Notes: generated by a model not told the origin, from the sequence alone. Shown: positions 33,933 through 43,585, counted from the first letter of the stretch. The stretch: DNA of 46,796 nt from JACPAP01 sp035287045 (GCA_035287045.1 DATECF010000025.1:1-46796); one strand, 5' to 3'. Numbers and translations: made by a program.

Positions 33933-34270
33933 GCGACTCCTCCGGGTTCGACACCGTAGACACCGACATGACAGCATTGAGTATCTCCGGCACGCTGCCG
34001 CCGTCTCGCTCCCTCTCCGACTGTCCATGTCATCCCCCGTAGTCTGCGGTCCGCCTCGCTCGGCAGGGTTCAAACGGTGTACACGTTACGGCGCCAATCA
34101 CCTGAGCGCCACAAGGACGGTGCTGCCCCCAAGTCATCCACCGCGGCGTTCTTCACGGGAGCGGGGACGTCACCATCGAGCGCCGGGCCCTTGCGCGGGC
34201 CAACGCCAGCGGTTAAGTGAATCGGAACCCCGAGTCGGACTCGGGTACCTCCCGATCCACGGAGCACGTC
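33933..34270. other. Divergent intergenic region between VPS10-like copy 1 and CapA-like copy 1
   Basis: The 338 bases contain no convincing gene. The plus strand holds a weak promoter candidate for the CapA genes: TTGCGC (34191-34196), a 17-base spacer and TAAGTG (34214-34219), about 50 bases before the ATG. Near 34073-34087 there is an imperfect palindrome, AACGGTGTACACGTT, that could be a regulator site. I found no good minus-strand promoter. Confidence 0.4.
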
Positions 34271-35710
34271 ATGAAACACAGTGTTCGCCGGATCTTCATC
34301 GGGAGCCTCGTCCTCGCGATCGGCGCGACCGCGGCGTCGGTGCTCCCCCTCGAGGGCCAGGCCGCGGGCCGGACCCAGTACGCTGACGCGCGTGGCGACA
34401 TCGCGCTGGCGCTGGCCGGAGACGCCATCATCACCCGAGCGCTCAAGGTCTTTGACGAGCCCGATTTCCTGGCGTTGAGGGAGTTGATCACCGGCGCCAC
34501 AGCGGCCTTCGCCAACCTGGAGATGCTGTTCCACGACTATGGTGAGGACGTAATTCCGGCCTCCCAGAGCGGCGGAACCTACTTGGGGGCCGATCCCGAG
34601 CGGGCGAAGGACCTGGCGTGGATGGGATTCGACGGCGTGAGCCGGGCGAACAACCATACGATGGACTACCTGGCCGGGGGAATGGAAGGCACCACCCGCG
34701 CCGTTGCGGCAGCCGGGCTCATCCAAGCCGGCGTGGGAGAGAACCTGGCCCGGGCTCGCGCACCGGCCTACCTGGAGACCCGCGATGGACGCATCGCCTT
34801 CATCTCAGTTTCCACTTCGTTCGCCGACCACATGCGGGCGGGGCCGGCGCGCAAGGACCTCAAGGGCCGGCCCGGACTGAACCCCCTGCGGTACACCACC
34901 ACGTACACGGTGCCCGCGGCGCGGCTGGCTGAGCTGAGAGAGCTGCGAAGCCGGCTGAGGCTTGGCGGGAGCGAGGCGGCCGACCGAGTGCAGATCTTCG
35001 GCAACACCTTCAAGGCCGGCAACGACTACGCGGTCGACTCCGATCCCAATCCCCAGGACTTGGCGGAGATCGTCGCCCAGATCACAGACGCCAAGCGTCA
35101 GGCTAACTGGGTGATCGTCTCGAGCCATTCCCACGAGGGTGGAGCCATCCGGGACGTGCCCGCCCCGTTCGTGGAGAAGTGGGCACGGGCTGCCATCGAC
35201 GCCGGTGCCGACGTGTGGCTCGGCCACGGCCCTCACGTGCTTCGAGGGGTCGAGGTCTACAAAGGCAAGCCCATCTTCTACAGTCTGGGCGACTTCATCA
35301 TGGAGTACGAGACGCCTCCGTTCCAGCCTGCCGAGAACTACCAACGCTACGACCTCCCGGATGCGACGCTCCCCGGGGAGTTCTACGATTACCGCGAGAC
35401 CCAGGTGGGATACTTCTCGCAGAACCAGCCCTGCAGCATGAGCCGGGACGGCCTGTCCTGCCAGCTCGCCTGGGAAGGCGCCGTGCCCATCGTGACGTTC
35501 CGGAACGGAAGGCTCGAGGAGATCCGCATCCACCCCGTCACCCTGGGCTTCGGCCTCCCCCGGGCCCAGCGGGGCCGGCCCATGCTGGCGAGGGGCGAGG
35601 GGGCCCGGAAGATCATTGGGGACGTACAACGTCTCTCGAAGGCCTACGGCACCACGGTGGAGCTGGTCGACGGCGTGGGCGTCATCCGCGTGAGCGGCCA
35701 GAGCCGCTGA
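34271..35710 (+). CDS. Secreted CapA-family (poly-gamma-glutamate/PgsA-like) metallophosphatase-fold protein (copy 1)
   Basis: From ATG 34271, six bases after GGAG, the product is 479 residues with a signal peptide of about 30 residues (LVLAIGATAASVLPLEGQ). The CapA domain shows the calcineurin-like metal-site motifs: LALAGDAIIT (D51), AFANLEMLF (N82, E84), SRANNHTMDY (N127, N128, H129), VIVSSHSHEGG (H286, H288), and GHGPHVLRGVE (H319, H322), followed by IFYSLGDF. CapA/PgsA proteins are linked to poly-gamma-glutamate synthesis or release, but many genomes encode secreted CapA domains without any capBC synthase genes, as here, so a hydrolase role is also possible. A Cys pair (NQPCSMSRDGLSCQ) lies in a C-terminal loop. 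It is first of a tandem pair. Confidence 0.9.
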   Translation: MKHSVRRIFIGSLVLAIGATAASVLPLEGQAAGRTQYADARGDIALALAGDAIITRALKVFDEPDFLALRELITGATAAFANLEMLFHDYGEDVIPASQSGGTYLGADPERAKDLAWMGFDGVSRANNHTMDYLAGGMEGTTRAVAAAGLIQAGVGENLARARAPAYLETRDGRIAFISVSTSFADHMRAGPARKDLKGRPGLNPLRYTTTYTVPAARLAELRELRSRLRLGGSEAADRVQIFGNTFKAGNDYAVDSDPNPQDLAEIVAQITDAKRQANWVIVSSHSHEGGAIRDVPAPFVEKWARAAIDAGADVWLGHGPHVLRGVEVYKGKPIFYSLGDFIMEYETPPFQPAENYQRYDLPDATLPGEFYDYRETQVGYFSQNQPCSMSRDGLSCQLAWEGAVPIVTFRNGRLEEIRIHPVTLGFGLPRAQRGRPMLARGEGARKIIGDVQRLSKAYGTTVELVDGVGVIRVSGQSR

Positions 35711-35779
35711 GCCGCGTGGCAGGGCGAGGCGCCCCGCGCTTGCCTGGCAAACCCGTTTCCCGCCAAGGAGGAGCCGCAT

Positions 35780-37201
35780 ATGGAACGACTCATTTGGCTG
35801 CGCAAGGCGGCGTGGGCATTGGCCCTCGCCGCGCCGATGCTGTCGCCTGGCGCGATCGCCGCCCAGCAAGCGTCACCGCCGCCCCAACCCCATCGCGACG
35901 GCCTGGGCAACCTGACGCTGGCACTGGCGGGTGATGCGATCCTGACACGGAAGCTCACGGTCTTCGCCGAGCCGGAGTTTCTCGAAATCCGCGACGTGAT
36001 GCGCAACGCCACGGCGACGTTCGTCAACGCCGAGATGCTGTTCCTCAACTACGATGAGCCGGACGTCGTGCCGGCGGCGCAAAGCGGCGGGACGTACATG
36101 CGCGCCCAACCCGAGCTGCTGGACGACCTGAAGTGGCTGGGCGTGGACCTGGTGAGCACGGCCAACAATCACTCGCTCGACTATAGCTTTGGGGGCCTAC
36201 GGGCCAACACGCGCTGGCTCGAGAAGGCCGGTCTGGTGGCCGCGGGCACGGGAGAGAACCTCGCCGAGGCCCGGGCGCCGAGTTACCTCGAGACCCCCGG
36301 CGGCCGCGTTGCGCTCATCGCCGTCTCCTCCTCCTTCGCGGCCTTCAACCCGGCGGGGCCCCAGCGGAAGGACATGCGGGGGCGACCCGGCCTCAACCCG
36401 CTGCGGGTCCAGACCACTTACGTCGTCCCCGATGATCGCTTCCAGCAGCTCCAACAACTGCGATCCGACCTGGGGATCCGGGGCGGCCGTCCCGACGCGG
36501 AGCAGGTCCAGCTCGGCGGCGCGACGTTCCGGAAGGGCGACCGGTATCAGGTCGCGAACGTCATCAACCAGCAGGATCTCGACGAGATCACGGCGCAGGT
36601 CCGGGACGCCAAGCGCCAGGCGAACTGGGTCATCGTCTCCAGCCACACGCACCAAGGCGGAGCCGAGGCGCTCGACTTCTTCGTCCAGTTCACCCACGCC
36701 GTGATCGACGCCGGCGCGGATGTCTTCGTCGGCCACGGGCCGCACGTGCTGCGCGGCATCGAGATCTACAAGGGGAAGCCGATTTTCTACTCGCTCGGCA
36801 ACTTCCTCATGGAGAACGAGACCGTGGAGCTCCAACCGTGGGAGAACTACAGCGGCGTCGCGCTCGGTGGCGAGGCACTCCCGGGGGAGTTCTACGACGC
36901 GCGCAATGAGCGGGGCGGCGGGAGCTTCCCGGCGCAGGCGGTCTACTGGGAGGCGGTCGTGGCGGTGCCGCAGTTCCAAAGCGGACGGCTGACGGAGATC
37001 GCGCTGCACCCCATCACCTTGGGCTTCGGCCTGGACCGCGCGCAGCGTGGCCGTCCGCTGGCCGCCAAGGGCGAGCTCGCCCGGAAGATCATCACCCGGC
37101 TGCAAGACCTGTCGAAGCCGTTCGGTACGAACATCGCGTTCGAGAATGGACGCGGCATCATCCGCCCGGGAGCCAGCGCCACGAGCCAGGGAGGCCGCTG
37201 A
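35780..37201 (+). CDS. Secreted CapA-family metallophosphatase-fold protein (copy 2)
   Basis: A 473-residue tandem paralogue, 69 bases after copy 1, with AAGGAGGAG before the ATG. A signal peptide ends GAIAAQQ near residue 29. All metal motifs match copy 1: LALAGDAILT (D52), FVNAEMLF, STANNHSLDY, IVSSHTHQGG, GHGPHVLRGIE and IFYSLGNF. The largest differences are in the C-terminal half (YSGVALGGEALPGEFYDARNERGGG), which lacks the Cys pair of copy 1. The two are probably cotranscribed, and a strong hairpin follows. The retained active sites in both copies suggest related but distinct substrates. Confidence 0.9.
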   Translation: MERLIWLRKAAWALALAAPMLSPGAIAAQQASPPPQPHRDGLGNLTLALAGDAILTRKLTVFAEPEFLEIRDVMRNATATFVNAEMLFLNYDEPDVVPAAQSGGTYMRAQPELLDDLKWLGVDLVSTANNHSLDYSFGGLRANTRWLEKAGLVAAGTGENLAEARAPSYLETPGGRVALIAVSSSFAAFNPAGPQRKDMRGRPGLNPLRVQTTYVVPDDRFQQLQQLRSDLGIRGGRPDAEQVQLGGATFRKGDRYQVANVINQQDLDEITAQVRDAKRQANWVIVSSHTHQGGAEALDFFVQFTHAVIDAGADVFVGHGPHVLRGIEIYKGKPIFYSLGNFLMENETVELQPWENYSGVALGGEALPGEFYDARNERGGGSFPAQAVYWEAVVAVPQFQSGRLTEIALHPITLGFGLDRAQRGRPLAAKGELARKIITRLQDLSKPFGTNIAFENGRGIIRPGASATSQGGR

Positions 37202-37238
37202 GCCGCGCACTCGCCGCGCCGGACCAACACCACGACCA

Positions 37239-37272
37239 GAGGCCGGCTCCACCAACCCGTGGAGCCGGCCTC
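37239..37272. terminator. Bidirectional terminator-like hairpin between convergent CapA and VPS10-like genes
   Basis: A perfect 14-bp stem (GAGGCCGGCTCCAC / GTGGAGCCGGCCTC) with the loop CAACCC lies between two convergent stops (37201 and 37280). There is no U tract on the plus side, so it may act with Rho or as a stability stem. Confidence 0.65.
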
Positions 37273-37279
37273 AGCCTTG

Positions 37280-40200
37280 CTACGGCCGCGCCATTCTCCG
37301 GATCGCCGCGAACTCCTTCTCCTCGACCTGCGATACCGCGTTCGCGTGCTGCTGGATGACCTGGGTCATCCGGCCGAGGAGTTCCCGCTGGCCCTGCGTG
37401 GGCGGCGCGTCCGCCATGGACGCGAACGTCATCAGGCGAGCGAGCTTGCTGTCCACGCCGGTGGGCCACGCGATCAGGTCCTGCCCCGCGCGGGCGCGGT
37501 ACTGCACCAGCCGCTCCTCGAGCGGATAGAGCCTGTCGTTGAGGACCTTGAGCGCCTCTTGAGCTTGCCGGGTGCCGCCCGCGCGCTGCACGATCTGTTC
37601 GGCCTGGACGCGCATGTCACGGATCTTCTGCACCAGTCTCATCGTCTCGGTCAGCTCGTCCCGGGCCCGCATCAGGAACTCCCACTGCGCCACCAGGTCC
37701 GCGTCCGTATAGGCGATGCGCGGGTCGCGGCGGATTTCGAACGACTGGCTCAGCGTGCGCCCGGCCAGCTGCAACTCGACGCGGTAGGTGCCGGGCGGCG
37801 CCAGCGGCCCCTGGGCGCTCCCCTGGAAGACCGCGCCAGGCAGCACCACGGCGCCGGGATAGCGCATGTCCCACACGAACCGGTTGGCCCCCGCGCGCAC
37901 CGTGACTTTCTCGAAGGTTCGCACCACATCGGTCCCCCTCAGAATCCGCAGGGTGACGTCGTCCCGCGGCGGCGTCCTGACGTAGAACGGGATCACCACG
38001 CCGTCCGGCGGATTCTGGCCCGCCGCAACGTTCCCGGCGTACCGGCCCACCAGGTCCGCATTGTCCCGGTAGCGGACGGTGGGACGAGGCTGGAAGATGT
38101 GCGCGTCATTCGCCAGGGCCCGCGCGTCGAACTGATGGAGCAGGGCCACGTTATCCAGGATCCAGAACGAGCGACCGTGCGTGGCGACCGCCAGATCCCC
38201 GTCCTTCACCACCAGGTCGTGGATCGGCACCACCGGCAACTTGTGGTTGAGGGGCTGCCAGCGCGCGCCGTCGTCGAAGGAGACGTACACGGTGCGCTCG
38301 GTTCCGGCATAGAGCAGGCCGCGCCGGCCGGGATCCTCTCGGATCACGCGAGTGAAGTCTCCGGCCGGAATGCCGGTCGTGATCCTGGTCCAGGTCTTGC
38401 CGTAGTCGTGCGTCTTGTACAAGTACGGCGTCTGGTCCCCGAGCTTGTACCGCGTCGCGGCCACGAACGCCGTCGCCGGATCATGGGCGGATGGATCGAT
38501 GATGCTGATCAGCGCGAACTCGGGCAGGTCCGGAATATGGGCCGCCGTCCAGGTTTTCCCCGCGTCCATGGAGACGTGGATGTAGCCGTCATCCGAGCCC
38601 GCCCACAGCACCCCCGCCCGAGCCGGGGACTCGGCGAACGCGAAGACGGTCGCGTACCACTCGGGCCCGTACGCCTCGCGCGTGATCGGGCCCCAGTACG
38701 GGCCGGGCTCCGGGTGCGCGTACGTGGGCGTGCGCTCGAGCGTCTTCGGATCGTGGCGCGTGAGATCGGGGCTGATCACCTGCCAGCTCTGCCCCTCATC
38801 CGTGGTCCGGTGCACGAACTGTGAGGTGACGTACAGCGCGTTGGGATCGTGCGGGGACGTCATCACCGGGTAGGTCCACCAGAAGCGGTATAGCATGTCC
38901 GCCGCCCCCCACCCGTAGTACGTCTCCGGATTGGGCGAGATGTCGCGCGTCTGCTTGGTCCGCCGGTCGTAGCGCGTGAGAAAGTGGTGATCCGCGGCGT
39001 AGACGATGTCCGGGTTGTCCCTGCGGGGGGCGACGTAACCGTCCTCCCCGCCGCCGACCGTGAACCAATCTTCGAGCGTGCCCACGCCGAAGTCGGACCG
39101 GCTGGGCACCGAAATGGTAGTGTTGTCCTGCTGCGACGCGTACAGGCGGTACGGCGCGGCGTTGTCCGCCGCCACGTGGTAGAGCTGCGCGGTCGGCTGG
39201 TTCATGATGTCCGACCACGAGCGCCCGCCGTCGAAGCTGACCGTCGCTCCCCCATCGTTGGCGTTGACCATGCGCCTTGGATTCTCGGAGTCGATCCACA
39301 GATCGTGGTTGTCGCCGTGCGGGACCTGGATCTGCGCGAACGTCGCGCCGCCGTCGGTGGACTTCCAGAATCGCACGTTCAGCACGTAGACCGTGTTGAC
39401 GTCCAGCGGATCGGCCACGATGTGGTGGTAGTACCAGGGCCGCTGCGTCAGGTCCGCGCTTTCGTTCACCCGGGTCCAGGTGGCGCCGGCGTCTTCGGAG
39501 CGGAACACGCCCTTCTTGCCCAGTTCGGCGTCGATGATCGCCCACACCCGGCTCGGCCGGGCCGGCGAGACCGCGATGCCGATGCGGCCCTTCAGCCCGT
39601 CCGGGAGGCCGGGGTTGTTGGTGAGCTCGGCCCAGGTGTCCCCCCTATCGGTGCTCTTGAACAGGCCGGTCCCCGGCCCCGCGCTGGTGAAGCCCCACGG
39701 ATACCGTCGTAACTGCAGCAACGAGGCGTACAGCACGCGCGGGTTGCTCGGGTCCATCACGAGGTCGATCGCTCCGGTGTTCTCGTCCCGGTACAGGAGC
39801 TTCTTCCAGGTGCGGCCGCCATCGCCGGAGCGGTAGACGCCTCGGTCCGGGCTCGGGCCCCACGGGCTGCCCAGGGCGGCGACGTACACCAGGTCCGGAT
39901 TGGCCGGGTCGATGACGACACGCGCGATCTGGCTGGTGGCCGCGAGGCCCACGTGCTGCCATGTCGTGCCGCCATCCGTGGACTTGTAGACGCCGTCGCC
40001 GATCGAGGCGTTGCCGCGAATGCACGCCTCACCCATCCCGACATACACGATGCGCGGATTGGACGGGGCCAGACCGATCGCACCCACCGAGCCGGTCTGG
40101 AAGTACCCGTCCGAGATGTTCCGCCAGGAGATGCCGCCGTTTTCGGTCTTCCACACCCCGCCGCCGGCCGTGCCCTGATAGAACACGAGATCGTTCGCGG

Positions 40201-40357
40201 GGTCTCCGGCAACGGCGAGGACCCGGCCGCCTCGCGTGGGGCCGACCGAGCGCCACTCCACCAGCTGGAGATACGACGAGTCCACCACCTGCGCGCCGAG
40301 CGCCACCGGCGTGCACGCGAGCAGGGCCGCCAATGGCCAACCGAACCGACCGTTCAT
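37280..40357 (-). CDS. Secreted VPS10/sortilin-like Asp-box propeller protein (copy 2)
   Basis: From ATG 40357 (GGAG nine bases upstream) the product is 1025 residues, with a signal peptide ending VALGAQ. Asp-box repeats include TENGGISWRNI, STDGGTTWQHV, SGDGGRTWKKL, STDRGDTWAEL, SEDAGATWTRV, TTDEGQSWQVI, SMDAGKTWTAA, THDYGKTWTRI and SFDDGARWQPL. A C-terminal beta-sandwich follows with LRILRGTDVVRTF and NRFVWDMRYPGA. It is the same architecture as copy 1 but clearly diverged. There are no obvious glycosidase catalytic residues. It is transcribed away from the threonine-synthase-like gene and towards the CapA pair. Confidence 0.88.
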   Translation of the reverse strand: MNGRFGWPLAALLACTPVALGAQVVDSSYLQLVEWRSVGPTRGGRVLAVAGDPANDLVFYQGTAGGGVWKTENGGISWRNISDGYFQTGSVGAIGLAPSNPRIVYVGMGEACIRGNASIGDGVYKSTDGGTTWQHVGLAATSQIARVVIDPANPDLVYVAALGSPWGPSPDRGVYRSGDGGRTWKKLLYRDENTGAIDLVMDPSNPRVLYASLLQLRRYPWGFTSAGPGTGLFKSTDRGDTWAELTNNPGLPDGLKGRIGIAVSPARPSRVWAIIDAELGKKGVFRSEDAGATWTRVNESADLTQRPWYYHHIVADPLDVNTVYVLNVRFWKSTDGGATFAQIQVPHGDNHDLWIDSENPRRMVNANDGGATVSFDGGRSWSDIMNQPTAQLYHVAADNAAPYRLYASQQDNTTISVPSRSDFGVGTLEDWFTVGGGEDGYVAPRRDNPDIVYAADHHFLTRYDRRTKQTRDISPNPETYYGWGAADMLYRFWWTYPVMTSPHDPNALYVTSQFVHRTTDEGQSWQVISPDLTRHDPKTLERTPTYAHPEPGPYWGPITREAYGPEWYATVFAFAESPARAGVLWAGSDDGYIHVSMDAGKTWTAAHIPDLPEFALISIIDPSAHDPATAFVAATRYKLGDQTPYLYKTHDYGKTWTRITTGIPAGDFTRVIREDPGRRGLLYAGTERTVYVSFDDGARWQPLNHKLPVVPIHDLVVKDGDLAVATHGRSFWILDNVALLHQFDARALANDAHIFQPRPTVRYRDNADLVGRYAGNVAAGQNPPDGVVIPFYVRTPPRDDVTLRILRGTDVVRTFEKVTVRAGANRFVWDMRYPGAVVLPGAVFQGSAQGPLAPPGTYRVELQLAGRTLSQSFEIRRDPRIAYTDADLVAQWEFLMRARDELTETMRLVQKIRDMRVQAEQIVQRAGGTRQAQEALKVLNDRLYPLEERLVQYRARAGQDLIAWPTGVDSKLARLMTFASMADAPPTQGQRELLGRMTQVIQQHANAVSQVEEKEFAAIRRMARP

Positions 40358-40503
40358 AGCCACGCGCTCCTCCAGGTGCCCGCTCCCCCCCTTCGGCCGG
40401 GAGCGTGGTTGCGATCCTCCGTATGTGCCGCACGGCACGGCAGGGCCGGAAGGGCTCCGCTGGCGCCGTGGCGAGAGGACCAGTCTGCCACTAGTTTGGC
40501 CCG

Positions 40504-41715
40504 ATGCAACACCGCCAGGTCAAAGCGCCCCGACCGGCGAGGCTCGAGTGCACGCGCTGCGGCGGCTCGAGCGCGGCCGACGTGCTGGCGACGGTATCGC
40601 GGTGTTGCGGTATGCCACTCTTCGTCCACTACGACGTTGATGCGATCCGATCCGGTTTCCGACCCGCCGACCTGGCGGGCCGGCGACCCGACCTCTGGCG
40701 GTACGCCGAGGTCCTTCCCGCCGCGTCCTCGCCCGTGTCCCTGGGGGAAGGGTTCACGCCGCTGGTGGACTCGCCAGCCCTGGCGGCGCGGGCCGGCGTG
40801 CGCCGGATCTGGATCAAGAACGAGGGTCGGAATCCGACCGGCACGTTCAAGGATCGGGGCGCGAGCGTGGCGCTCGCCCGAGCGCGGGAGCTGGGCGTCA
40901 CCGAAATCGCCGCGCCGTCGAGCGGCAACGCGGCGGCGGCCGCGGCGACCTACGGCGCGGCGCTGGGCATCCGGGTCCACGCGTTCGTGCCCCTCGACGC
41001 CTCGCCGGCGGTGTGCGAGCAGATCCTCGCTTCCGGCGCCGACCTGCGCCGCGTCAGCGGCAGCTTCCTCAAGTGCGGGACGGAGGCCGCCGCCGCGGCG
41101 CGGAAGCACGGCTGGTTTCTCTACGCGACGCTCCGCGAGCCCTACCGCGTCGAAGGGAAGAAGACGATGGCGTACGAGATCGTCGAGCAGCTCGGGTTCC
41201 GCGTACCGGACGCCCTGATCTATCCGACCGGCGGCACGACGGGCTTCGTGGCGATGTGGAAAGCCTTCGATGAGATGGAGCGGCTCGGCTGGATCGGCGC
41301 CGAGCGGCCGCGCATGATCGCCGTGCAAGCGGAAGGGTGCGCCCCCATCGTGCGGGCGTGGGAGCGCGGCGCGGACCGGACCGAGCCCTGGGGCGACGTG
41401 AGGACCTACGCCTCCGGGCTCGGCGCGCCCACCGTTTTCGCGGACTTCCTGGCGTTGCGCGCCATCCGCGAGTCCGGCGGCGGGGCCGTGGCGATTCCGG
41501 ATCCGGTCATGGCTGAATGGGTGGGGATCGTGGGCCGCGACACGGGCCTCTTCGTCTCGCCTGAGGGAGCCGCGGCGGCGGCCGCGGTCGCCCGGCTGCG
41601 CGACGCCGGCCGCCTCGCCGAGACCGATCAGGTCGTGGTGTTCGCCACCGCGACCGGGCTCAAGTACGTCGGGCGGGCGCCACGCCCGGCCGCGCCTCAC
41701 GGCCGAACGCCCTAG
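40504..41715 (+). CDS. thrC: Threonine synthase-like PLP enzyme with N-terminal zinc-ribbon-like cysteines
   Basis: This 403-residue protein has a Cys cluster at its N-terminus (C16 and C19 in ECTRCGG, C34 and C35 in SRCCG), as in class of threonine synthases with a small zinc-ribbon-like domain. The fold-type II core follows: SLGEGFTPLVDSP, PTGTFKDRGAS with PLP lysine K116, PSSGNAAAAAATYG, and YPTGGTTGFVAMWKAF. Threonine synthase makes threonine from O-phosphohomoserine. No other threonine-pathway gene is adjacent, so a different beta-replacement or elimination is possible. No ribosome site precedes the ATG; a TAGTTT at 40492-40497, seven bases upstream, could be a -10 element giving a leaderless message. 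Its stop overlaps the convergent deacylase by four bases. Confidence 0.8.
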   Translation: MQHRQVKAPRPARLECTRCGGSSAADVLATVSRCCGMPLFVHYDVDAIRSGFRPADLAGRRPDLWRYAEVLPAASSPVSLGEGFTPLVDSPALAARAGVRRIWIKNEGRNPTGTFKDRGASVALARARELGVTEIAAPSSGNAAAAAATYGAALGIRVHAFVPLDASPAVCEQILASGADLRRVSGSFLKCGTEAAAAARKHGWFLYATLREPYRVEGKKTMAYEIVEQLGFRVPDALIYPTGGTTGFVAMWKAFDEMERLGWIGAERPRMIAVQAEGCAPIVRAWERGADRTEPWGDVRTYASGLGAPTVFADFLALRAIRESGGGAVAIPDPVMAEWVGIVGRDTGLFVSPEGAAAAAAVARLRDAGRLAETDQVVVFATATGLKYVGRAPRPAAPHGRTP

Positions 41716-43469
41716 GCCGAGCCCCGCGCGCCCGCCCGCGCCACAGCGGCATCCCGTCCCCCTCGACCATAGAGGGGCCGGCCGGGCAGCGCGCCGGTAT
41801 GCTCGCCGTTCCGGATCACCGCGGCGCCATTGACGATTACGTGATCAATGCCGTCCGGGAACTGGTGGGGCTGATCGAACGTGGCGCGGTCGCTGACGCG
41901 GTCCGGATCGAACACAACCAAGTCGGCCCACATGCCCTGGCGGATGATCCCACGGTCCAGCAGCCCCATGCGCTGGGCCGGGAGCGACGTCATCTTGCGA
42001 ACCGCTTCCTCCAATCCGATGACGCGCTCCTCACGGACGTAGTGCCCCAGCACCCGCGGGAACGTGCCGTACCACCGTGGATGCGGCTGGCCGCCGAAGT
42101 CGGGAGAGGCGGCCGTGCCATCTGAATCGAAGCTCACGAACGGGTGTTGCATCGCGAGCCGCACGTCCTTCTCGGACATGTAGAACATCACGATGCCGAC
42201 ATCGCCGCCCTGCTCGATGAGCAGGTCGAGCACCATGTCGTCGGCCGCCTTCCTCTGCTCACGCGCGATCTGGCCGATCGTCTTGCCCACGTACGCCTGC
42301 GGGTTCTTCTCTACCGACGCGACGATTACGGCGTCGAAGCCCCGCGCCCCCGTCGTCTCGTTGTAGTACTTGGTGTTCATGTACTGCGTGACCTCCCGCT
42401 TGATGCGCGGGCGGAGCGCCGGATCGGCCAGGCGCTCCAGCAAACGGTCCCGGCCGCCCTCGTGCGCCCAGCGAGGCACCTCGGTCGTCAGTCCGTGGGA
42501 CGCCGCGATGTAGGGATACATGTCCGCGGCGATGTCCACGCCCCGGCTCCGCGCCTCCGCGATGGCGGCCAGCGCCTGCCCCATCTTCCCGAAGTTCGGC
42601 CGCCCCGCGGCCTTCAGGTGGAAGATCTCGACCGGGACGCCCGCCTGCTCGCCGATGGTCGCGGCTTCGCGGATCCCGTCGACGATGTACGCGCCCTGGT
42701 CGCGCATGTGCGTGGCGTACATGCCGCCGTACGGCGCCACCACCTTGGCCAGCTCGATCAGCTCCTCGGTGCTCGGCATCGCGTCCGACGGCTTGCCTTC
42801 CGGCCCCATCTGCTCCTGCCCCGGCGTCTCGAGCGCCATGACCAGGCCCGCGGCGCCGTCCTCCATGCCCTGCACGAGGAGTTGCTTCATCTGCTCCAGC
42901 TCCTCCGGCGTGGGCTTGCGCTGCGCGCCCTCGCCCATCACGTAGCGCCGGAGCTGCCCCGCGCCGATGTAGGACATGACATTGCCGGATGTCCCGGAAG
43001 ACTCAAGGCGTTGGAAGTACTCGCGCAGCGTCGTCCAGTCGGGCTGGATACCGTAACGGCCATCGCCCGCGTCCGCCCTGCGCGGCGCCACCGAGCCCCC
43101 CTCCCCAATGACCTCCGTGGTCACGCCCTGCCGGATCTTGCTCAGCCCGCGGCCGTCCTTCAGCAACGCCAGGTCAGAGTGGGTGTGCATGTCGATGAAT
43201 CCGGGCGTCACCACCTTGCCGGCAGCGTCGATGACCTCGCGCGCGGCGTGGTCATGCAGGTTGCCGATCGCCGCGATCCGCCCGTCCTTCACGCCGACAT
43301 CGGCGTCGAACCACGCGGCGCCTGTGCCGTCGATGACGCGACCGCCGCGGATCAAGAGGTCGTAGGGCTGGTCAGTGCGGGGCAAGCCCGACCCGGAGCA
43401 CGCTGCCAGCAGAGGCGCCGCAACGAACACGACGGCGCCCACGATCCCGCGTTGCAAACGACCAGCCAT
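41712..43469 (-). CDS. N-acyl-D-amino-acid deacylase-like lipoprotein (copy E)
   Basis: The second ATG (43469) is seven bases after GAGG and is preferred over the ATG two codons earlier; the product is 585 residues. A lipoprotein signal ends PLLAAC (Cys24). Metal-site candidates are H95 and H97 (DMHTHSDLAL), the histidines in ATHMRDQ and IFHLKAAG, and the aspartate in FDSDGTA. The Cys-ligand strand reads TTEVIGEGGSVAP, as in copy C, with no Cys. It shares with copy C the lipobox, the EIFHLKA/IKVAG barrel strand, and the C-terminal region from KMTSLPAQRMGLLDRG. This copy stands alone, 25 kb from the others, next to the threonine synthase-like gene. Confidence 0.9.
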   Translation of the reverse strand: MAGRLQRGIVGAVVFVAAPLLAACSGSGLPRTDQPYDLLIRGGRVIDGTGAAWFDADVGVKDGRIAAIGNLHDHAAREVIDAAGKVVTPGFIDMHTHSDLALLKDGRGLSKIRQGVTTEVIGEGGSVAPRRADAGDGRYGIQPDWTTLREYFQRLESSGTSGNVMSYIGAGQLRRYVMGEGAQRKPTPEELEQMKQLLVQGMEDGAAGLVMALETPGQEQMGPEGKPSDAMPSTEELIELAKVVAPYGGMYATHMRDQGAYIVDGIREAATIGEQAGVPVEIFHLKAAGRPNFGKMGQALAAIAEARSRGVDIAADMYPYIAASHGLTTEVPRWAHEGGRDRLLERLADPALRPRIKREVTQYMNTKYYNETTGARGFDAVIVASVEKNPQAYVGKTIGQIAREQRKAADDMVLDLLIEQGGDVGIVMFYMSEKDVRLAMQHPFVSFDSDGTAASPDFGGQPHPRWYGTFPRVLGHYVREERVIGLEEAVRKMTSLPAQRMGLLDRGIIRQGMWADLVVFDPDRVSDRATFDQPHQFPDGIDHVIVNGAAVIRNGEHTGALPGRPLYGRGGRDAAVARAGARGSA

Positions 43470-43556
43470 GTTCATGCCTCACACGTGACAGGAACGGAGG
43501 CGGAATGAAGGTGCACAAAAGTCAGGGCGCCGGCTCCGCGGACAGCGCGGAAGGCG

Positions 43557-43585
43557 AAGTTACGGCTGGCCCGGGGAGGCTGCAA
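43557..43585 (-). promoter_or_regulatory. Promoter candidate for deacylase copy E
   Basis: On the minus strand TTGCAG (43585-43580) and TAACTT (43562-43557) are 17 bases apart, about 90 bases before ATG 43469. Each box matches consensus at three of six positions. Confidence 0.4.

Noticed and set aside
32232..33959. 575-codon open frame on the plus strand
   Set aside because: It is antisense to the Asp-box protein at 30837-33932, whose repeats prove the coding strand.
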